From positions 1 through 9,649 of the forward strand of contig JAFLKA010000226.1 in NCBI GenBank assembly GCA_022712735.1: a stretch of DNA of 9,649 bases, in the 5' to 3' direction. Shown in pieces: positions 5,396-9,649 of the stretch. Position 1 is the stretch's first letter. Each line of letters starts with the position of its first letter. Both the position numbers and the translations under genes were made by a program. The stretch is from Marinosulfonomonas sp. GTDB taxonomy: Bacteria > Pseudomonadota > Alphaproteobacteria > Rhodobacterales > Rhodobacteraceae. The notes below the pieces were generated by a model. That model was given only the letters and a program-made list of their open reading frames with translations, was not told the origin of the DNA and did not search any database.

Positions 5396-7702
5396 ATGTT
5401 TGAAGACCGAGAGATTAGTATCAAAACCCCGTTGGGCCCAGAAGACCTTATGTTCAGCAGCATGTCTGGCTACGACGAAATCAGTGGTTGCTTTCGCTTT
5501 GAGCTGGAAATGGCCAGTACAGACTTGGAAATCAAAGCAGAAGATTTGTTGGGCGAGCCGATCACCGTAAAAATTGGCAAAGATGACGGCGTACGGTTTT
5601 TCCACGCCTATGTGTCCGAATTCGGCCTGAAAGAAATTCGTGATGGGTATGCTTATTACGTGGCAGTTCTTCGGCCGTGGTTGTGGTTTTTGTCCACCAC
5701 CCATGACAATCGGATATTCCAGAAAATGAGTACCGTTGAAATCGTCGAAGAGGTGCTGAACGAATGTAGCAAAGTCAAATTTGAAAAACGCCTACAGGAA
5801 TCCTACAAGCCACGAGAATATTGTGTGCAATACGGCGAGAGCAATCTGGACTTTGTTCAACGGCTGCTGGAGCACGAAGGGATTTACTACTTTTTTGAGT
5901 ATGCCGATGGCGAGCATATGATGATTCTGACTGATGCAAATGCAAAGTTGAAAACCGTTTCTGATTTTGAGGAAGTCGAGTACCAGCCAGACGTGCTTTT
6001 GTCATTTCTTGACGGGGATTTTATTCTGGGCTGGGAGCCGAAATCCACCGTGGTGCCGGGCACATATGTCCAGACCGATTATGATTTCACCAAGCCGAGC
6101 GCAGACTTGATGGCTAAATCGGAAAACACGCTGGGTCATAGTCAGGATGATGGTAAAGTGTATCATTATCCGGGCAATTATCTGGAACTGGATCCGGGTG
6201 ATGCACTGACCGCTGTCAGATTGGAAACTGTGCAAGCCCAGTCACGTAGCGTGAAGGCCAAAGGGACCGTGCGAGGTATATGGTCTGGTGCCAAATTCAA
6301 ATTCACCAATTTCCCGCGTGAGACCGAGAATGATGAATATGTAGTTCTGCGCTCTGATTACCTGATGTGGGATGATCAGTATCGCAGTGGCATGGACCGT
6401 GATGGGGCAGGATACGAGGTGACACTGGCGTTGGCGCCAACGTCGATTCCCTATCGCCCATCACTGCGCACCCCTGTTCCGGTGATGCGCGGCCCGCAAA
6501 CCGCTACCGTGGTTGGCCCCAGCGGCGAAGAAATTTATACGGACAAGTATTCCCGTGTAAAAGTCCAGTTTCACTGGGATCGTCTGGGCAAAGACGACGA
6601 AAACTCTTCTTGTTTTGTGCGGGTCAGTTCTGTTTGGGCCGGATCGGGTTGGGGTTTTATCCAGATACCGCGGATCGGCCAAGAAGTGATTGTCGATTTT
6701 CTAGAGGGCGACCCTGACGCCCCTCTGATCACCGGGCGGGTATATAACGCATCACAAATGCCGCCCTATGGATTGCCCGACAATGCGACACAATCAGGTT
6801 GGAAATCAAACTCCTCGCCAGGTGGCGGCGGATTTAATGAAATGCGGTTCGAGGACAAAAAGGGCGAGGAAGAAGTCTACTTTCAGGCCGAAAAAGACCA
6901 CAACGAGTTGGTCAAAAATAATGAGAGCCGCACGATTGGCCACAATTTTAAAGAGGATGTCGGCAATGACGCAACCCAGTCGATTGGGCATGACCGGACG
7001 GAATCTGTGGTCAACGACAAGGCGGTTGATGTTGGCAATAATCGCACGGTTAGTATCGGGGTGGATGATACAGAAACCGTTGGCAGCAACCGTTCGCTGA
7101 CCGTTGGCGCGAATGAAAAGATCGCGGTAGGCAGCAACTCTTCTGAAAGTATCGGGCTGAACCATTCTCAAACCGTTGGAGCTGTGCAAACGGTTACAGT
7201 CGCGGCCGCCCGTGTCGACAGCGTTGGGGCTGGCGAGTCGCGAAATGTTGGGGCTGCCCAGAAAAATGTCATCGGCGGGACACGCAGCGTAACCGTTCAA
7301 AAAGCGCAAACCCATACGATCAATGCCGAAGATACATGGGCGATCTCCAAGGACCAAACGGTCACGGTTGGCGGCAACCATTCACTTACTATCAGTAAAG
7401 ACCAAACAATTACTCTGACCGGCAATCAATCATGGACCAACGAAGGCGGGCGGCTGATTAAGGTCGGCAAAGGCCAAACCCACGATGTGGCAGAAGATGT
7501 ATGGATCAAAGCTGGCAAGGCGATGATGCTGGAAGCTGCCGATAGTATTGTTTTGAAGTGTGGAAGTGCGTCAATTTCGATGAAAAAAGATGGCACAATC
7601 AATATCGAAGGCAAAGATATTACGATCAAAGCAAGTGGCAAGATCAACGGCAAAGCCTCGGGCGAGATGACTTTGAAAGGGAGTAAAGTCAATATCAACT
7701 AG
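5396..7702 (+). CDS. vgrG: VgrG / TssI spike protein of the type VI secretion system
   Basis: A complete 768-residue VgrG. It is the trimeric, phage gp27/gp5-like spike at the tip of the Hcp tube, and carries effectors across the envelope. The gp27-like part covers about 1-360, with VLRPWLWFLSTTHDNRIFQ and CVQYGESNLDFVQRLLEHEG followed by IYYFFE. The gp5 OB-fold lies at about 369-455 (VKVQFHWDRLGKDDENSSCF, then VRVSSVWAG and GWGFIQIPRIGQEVIVDFLEG). A GGGGF loop and EMRFEDKKGEEEVYFQAEKD follow, then a long octad beta-helix at 514-681 and a DUF2345-type end (LKCGSASISMKKDGTINIEG). The protein ends within that fold (KGSKVNIN), with no added enzymatic domain. It therefore looks like a structural VgrG that depends on separate PAAR and cargo proteins. 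None is encoded next to it here, because the next gene is convergent. Confidence 0.97.
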   Translation: MFEDREISIKTPLGPEDLMFSSMSGYDEISGCFRFELEMASTDLEIKAEDLLGEPITVKIGKDDGVRFFHAYVSEFGLKEIRDGYAYYVAVLRPWLWFLSTTHDNRIFQKMSTVEIVEEVLNECSKVKFEKRLQESYKPREYCVQYGESNLDFVQRLLEHEGIYYFFEYADGEHMMILTDANAKLKTVSDFEEVEYQPDVLLSFLDGDFILGWEPKSTVVPGTYVQTDYDFTKPSADLMAKSENTLGHSQDDGKVYHYPGNYLELDPGDALTAVRLETVQAQSRSVKAKGTVRGIWSGAKFKFTNFPRETENDEYVVLRSDYLMWDDQYRSGMDRDGAGYEVTLALAPTSIPYRPSLRTPVPVMRGPQTATVVGPSGEEIYTDKYSRVKVQFHWDRLGKDDENSSCFVRVSSVWAGSGWGFIQIPRIGQEVIVDFLEGDPDAPLITGRVYNASQMPPYGLPDNATQSGWKSNSSPGGGGFNEMRFEDKKGEEEVYFQAEKDHNELVKNNESRTIGHNFKEDVGNDATQSIGHDRTESVVNDKAVDVGNNRTVSIGVDDTETVGSNRSLTVGANEKIAVGSNSSESIGLNHSQTVGAVQTVTVAAARVDSVGAGESRNVGAAQKNVIGGTRSVTVQKAQTHTINAEDTWAISKDQTVTVGGNHSLTISKDQTITLTGNQSWTNEGGRLIKVGKGQTHDVAEDVWIKAGKAMMLEAADSIVLKCGSASISMKKDGTINIEGKDITIKASGKINGKASGEMTLKGSKVNIN
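6935..7438 (+). repeat. About 21 in-frame 24-base units encoding the VgrG beta-helix octads
   Basis: Residues 514-681 of VgrG read as consecutive eight-residue units of the form V/I-G-x-N-x-x-x-x, for example VGNDATQS, IGHDRTES, VGNNRTVS, VGSNRSLT and IGLNHSQT. T4 gp5-type needles use the same octad design, in which each unit is one strand of the trimeric beta-helix. The DNA units have diverged, so this is a protein-level repeat and not a recent tandem duplication. Later units drift toward ISKDQTxT, which occurs twice near the end. Confidence 0.85.
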
Positions 7703-8225
7703 CAGCCTGGAAAAGCCTGTCCAACGCTTGTGTAAATCCGTAATCGGATATCGGGATCAACTCGGATTCGAGGTGCCAGATTGCATCACCAGCGGTTTCG
7801 GTATTTGGCACTAGTTCCGTTTCTTTGATCTTTGCCAGTGCTTGTATAACGTCATCCGCCAACATCGGCTTTGCAATCGCATCGCGGGCAAGGTCAAGGA
7901 CCGAATTGCACCAGCCATCGGCACTTTCCCGATCCGGCGCAACAGAGGCAATCCGGCATATCGCAAAGGGAAACTTTCGATCAGGTTTGTCGGCACTGGG
8001 CAAAACCAGCAGAATTAGCCAATGCTTCTTCCATTTGACCACGGCGCGAATGCCGCTCGTCGGCCATGCGTCAGCCGTATCGCAGCGCGCAGCCAACCCG
8101 TGGGTTAGCCACTGATCAAGGAACGGCCTCACCCCCTGCTGTAGCCCACGAGCAACGAAATCACCGGTCGAGGGTAGTTTGCCGAAAAAACCTGCGCTGG
8201 CTATGTTCAGAACCGGTCGGGGCAT
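7695..8225 (-). CDS. tagF: TagF, T6SS post-translational regulator (DUF2094)
   Basis: A 176-residue cytoplasmic protein starting with the TagF hallmark GFFGKLPSTGDFVARGL (12-28). WLTHGL, KWKKHWLILLVLP and DRKFPFAI (82-89) follow, the last corresponding to the family's 'GRxFPL'. TagF represses T6SS assembly after translation, in Pseudomonas and Agrobacterium by acting on Fha. In Agrobacterium it is fused to the PP2C phosphatase PppA, whereas here the phosphatase is a separate gene at 1172-1927. The start ATG at 8225 has GGAG seven bases upstream and lies inside the last codons of tssM (19-base overlap), so translation is probably coupled. The stop overlaps the vgrG stop by eight bases on the other strand. 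Confidence 0.93.
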   Translation of the reverse strand: MPRPVLNIASAGFFGKLPSTGDFVARGLQQGVRPFLDQWLTHGLAARCDTADAWPTSGIRAVVKWKKHWLILLVLPSADKPDRKFPFAICRIASVAPDRESADGWCNSVLDLARDAIAKPMLADDVIQALAKIKETELVPNTETAGDAIWHLESELIPISDYGFTQALDRLFQAAS

Positions 8226-9649
8226 CTGAAAGCTCCGAACATGGACAGGTCGAACGGGTTATCGACACTGTTGGCACGCAAATCGAACTGGGCGCGGTAA
8301 GGCCCTTTGGAGAGGGTTAGCTTGAACAGTTCCGGCAGTTGGGTGCGCTTGAGGTTGCCAGCACGGATCATCCGTAGCCATGCCCACGCACCGGTTTGCG
8401 AGGTAATGATTTCACCTGAACCATCTACAGGCGAGAACGTCATCGAAATCAGGTTCGTGCCGTCCGGCCCTGGCCATGTCATAGGCTCCGGTCGTGCTGC
8501 CGAATTGAAATAGGAAAGCGTTTGACCATCAACATTCAACGTGACCCGCGATGCGTTTGGCGACAGGTCTTTTGGCTCCAGCGTAAAGGCCATAATCGGG
8601 CCAGCCCCGCCCGGGAATAACCCGTCGCGGATAGAGCGTGCCTTCTGGAACGGTTTCAGACGTTCCGTTGGCAGGTTGAAATCGGCCCGCCATTGCCAAG
8701 GTCGCGCGGTGGTGTCGACATAGGGCAGCAAGTGTTCGTTGGTAAAAGTGTCGATCAGGCCGCCAGGGCCAAACAGACGGGCAAAATCGGCGATGTTTAC
8801 ATCAATCCGGCTGGCTTGATCAAACGGGTAGCGGCCAGTGGTGGCTGCCGTGCAAAACGGCAGGACATCTGCGCGCCAGCGGGCGTTAAGCTGGGCAAGC
8901 ACGGCCTCACGCGTTAGCGCAATGGTGTCGCCAGCGATGCCGGTGATCCAGTCGTCAATCGGATCGGGCAACGACGCGGCCTCGTTGGCGATGGCCCCGA
9001 TGAGTTGCGGTAGCCCACCGCGTGCCAACAGCGCCGCCTCTGGATCGGGGCTGGCGGCGACGGTTTGTAATTCATTTGACAAGGCAGTCAGCGCGGCGAC
9101 AGCATCGTCCAGTAGAGGTGGCACGCCATCGACCTCTTCGACTGTGCCACGCAAGGGGGCAAAGTGATCAGCAACAGTCGCACCCGCTATGATGTCAGCG
9201 GTGGATGACCCGCTGCCAGAATTGGCAATCCGTGACCCTTGGGCGGCGAGCTTTCCAAGCCGACCCAAACGCGCCTGAGCGGCCTTAAGCACCCCTTTAG
9301 GAACCGCTGCTTCACCTTCTTCATCAACGTGGGTTAGGTTGGTTTCGGTTACAACCGCCAGCAATAATCGTTTTAGCGCGCTGTCAGCGCTGGAAAGATC
9401 CTTTAGATTGGCGCGGGCTTGTGCCAGATCACCAATCGGTGTCAGACGGACATCACGCAAGAACCCATCCCACTGGGCAATGAAATCTTCATAGTACAGC
9501 TTTAGAATATCCTGCTCCAGCGTTGCGGTTGAGGTGTCCGAACTTTCGGTGCACCCGCCAGTAAAGACAGCGCGGTCCAGTGCGGCCTGTGCTGCAATCT
9601 CCGGCACAAGCGGCAGAACCGTTTGATGGAACCCCTCGAAGGTAAACGC
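8207..9649 (-). CDS. tssM: TssM (IcmF-like) inner-membrane complex protein, C-terminal 480 residues; 5' end outside the window
   Basis: The frame is open to the window edge, and the first visible residues are AFTFEGFHQTVLPLVPEIAA. This matches the TssM periplasmic region (usually 'FTxxGYxxxFLPxL'), so the gene starts beyond 9649 and the GTG at 9607 is internal. The IcmF-related segment YEDFIAQWDGFLRDVRLTPI comes next. It is followed by PFCTAATTGRYPFD, ADFARLFGPGGLIDTF, TTARPWQWR and the C-terminal beta-domain (LSYFNSAARPEPMTWPGPDG, NPFDLSMFGAFRCP). TssM spans the inner membrane and, with TssL and usually TssJ, forms the channel around the T6SS tube. The cytoplasmic half cannot be judged here. 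tagF follows with a 19-base overlap in the common tssM-tagF order. It is a paralogue of the periplasmic part of the 2810-5275 protein. Confidence 0.95.
   Translation of the reverse strand, partial: AFTFEGFHQTVLPLVPEIAAQAALDRAVFTGGCTESSDTSTATLEQDILKLYYEDFIAQWDGFLRDVRLTPIGDLAQARANLKDLSSADSALKRLLLAVVTETNLTHVDEEGEAAVPKGVLKAAQARLGRLGKLAAQGSRIANSGSGSSTADIIAGATVADHFAPLRGTVEEVDGVPPLLDDAVAALTALSNELQTVAASPDPEAALLARGGLPQLIGAIANEAASLPDPIDDWITGIAGDTIALTREAVLAQLNARWRADVLPFCTAATTGRYPFDQASRIDVNIADFARLFGPGGLIDTFTNEHLLPYVDTTARPWQWRADFNLPTERLKPFQKARSIRDGLFPGGAGPIMAFTLEPKDLSPNASRVTLNVDGQTLSYFNSAARPEPMTWPGPDGTNLISMTFSPVDGSGEIITSQTGAWAWLRMIRAGNLKRTQLPELFKLTLSKGPYRAQFDLRANSVDNPFDLSMFGAFRCPDRF

Noticed and set aside
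6806..7381. A 191-residue minus-strand ORF inside vgrG
   Set aside because: It is the antisense of the octad-repeat region. The periodic composition keeps stop codons out, and there is no independent evidence of a gene.
6935..7438. CRISPR-like or minisatellite array from the regular 24-base spacing
   Set aside because: The units vary at the DNA level, stay in frame and encode VG-x-N octads of the VgrG beta-helix. There are no conserved repeats with unique spacers.
9605..9607. GTG at 9607 as the true start of the minus-strand TssM gene
   Set aside because: The frame stays open to the window edge, and the residues before it (FTFEGFHQTVLPLV) fit the TssM periplasmic consensus, so the gene is cut by the window and is not a short tssM.

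Overview
The window looks like part of a type VI secretion system (T6SS) locus of a Gram-negative bacterium. It is most likely an alphaproteobacterium of the marine Rhodobacteraceae (roseobacter) kind. That placement is inferred from protein character, moderate GC content, a tRNA-Ser(GCU) remnant and an unfused PP2C phosphatase and TagF next to TssM. It was not tested by a search.

Layout. Bases 1-171 hold the 3' end of an unrelated gene, possibly a sugar or nucleoside kinase. Bases 172-339 are non-coding and contain an inverted repeat and the 3' part of a tRNA-Ser(GCU) gene (281-336). The 5' half of that tRNA is absent, which is typical of an integration scar. An OmpA-domain periplasmic protein (340-1026, minus strand) begins the next block and is read away from a forward operon of three genes. 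These are a PP2C-type Ser/Thr phosphatase (1172-1927), a membrane-anchored coiled-coil M15 peptidoglycan peptidase (1934-2806), and an 821-residue envelope protein (2810-5275) with a TssL/DotU-like cytoplasmic front end joined through one membrane helix to a TssM-like periplasmic part. A complete vgrG/tssI follows (5396-7702). It converges with tagF (7695-8225, minus) and the 3' end of an ordinary tssM (8207-9649, minus, continuing beyond the window).

How the genes fit together. VgrG is the spike, TssM the inner-membrane complex scaffold, and TagF and the phosphatase are the usual post-translational brakes on T6SS assembly. The M15 peptidase and the OmpA-domain protein could open and grip peptidoglycan around the envelope complex. 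The most unusual component is the 821-residue protein. It carries a second TssM periplasmic domain in the same locus as a normal tssM, but lacks TssM's cytoplasmic NTPase-like part and has a DotU-like domain instead. I read the phosphatase, peptidase and chimera as one accessory envelope module, which is an inference. The tRNA remnant marks a likely mobile-element boundary beside this cluster.
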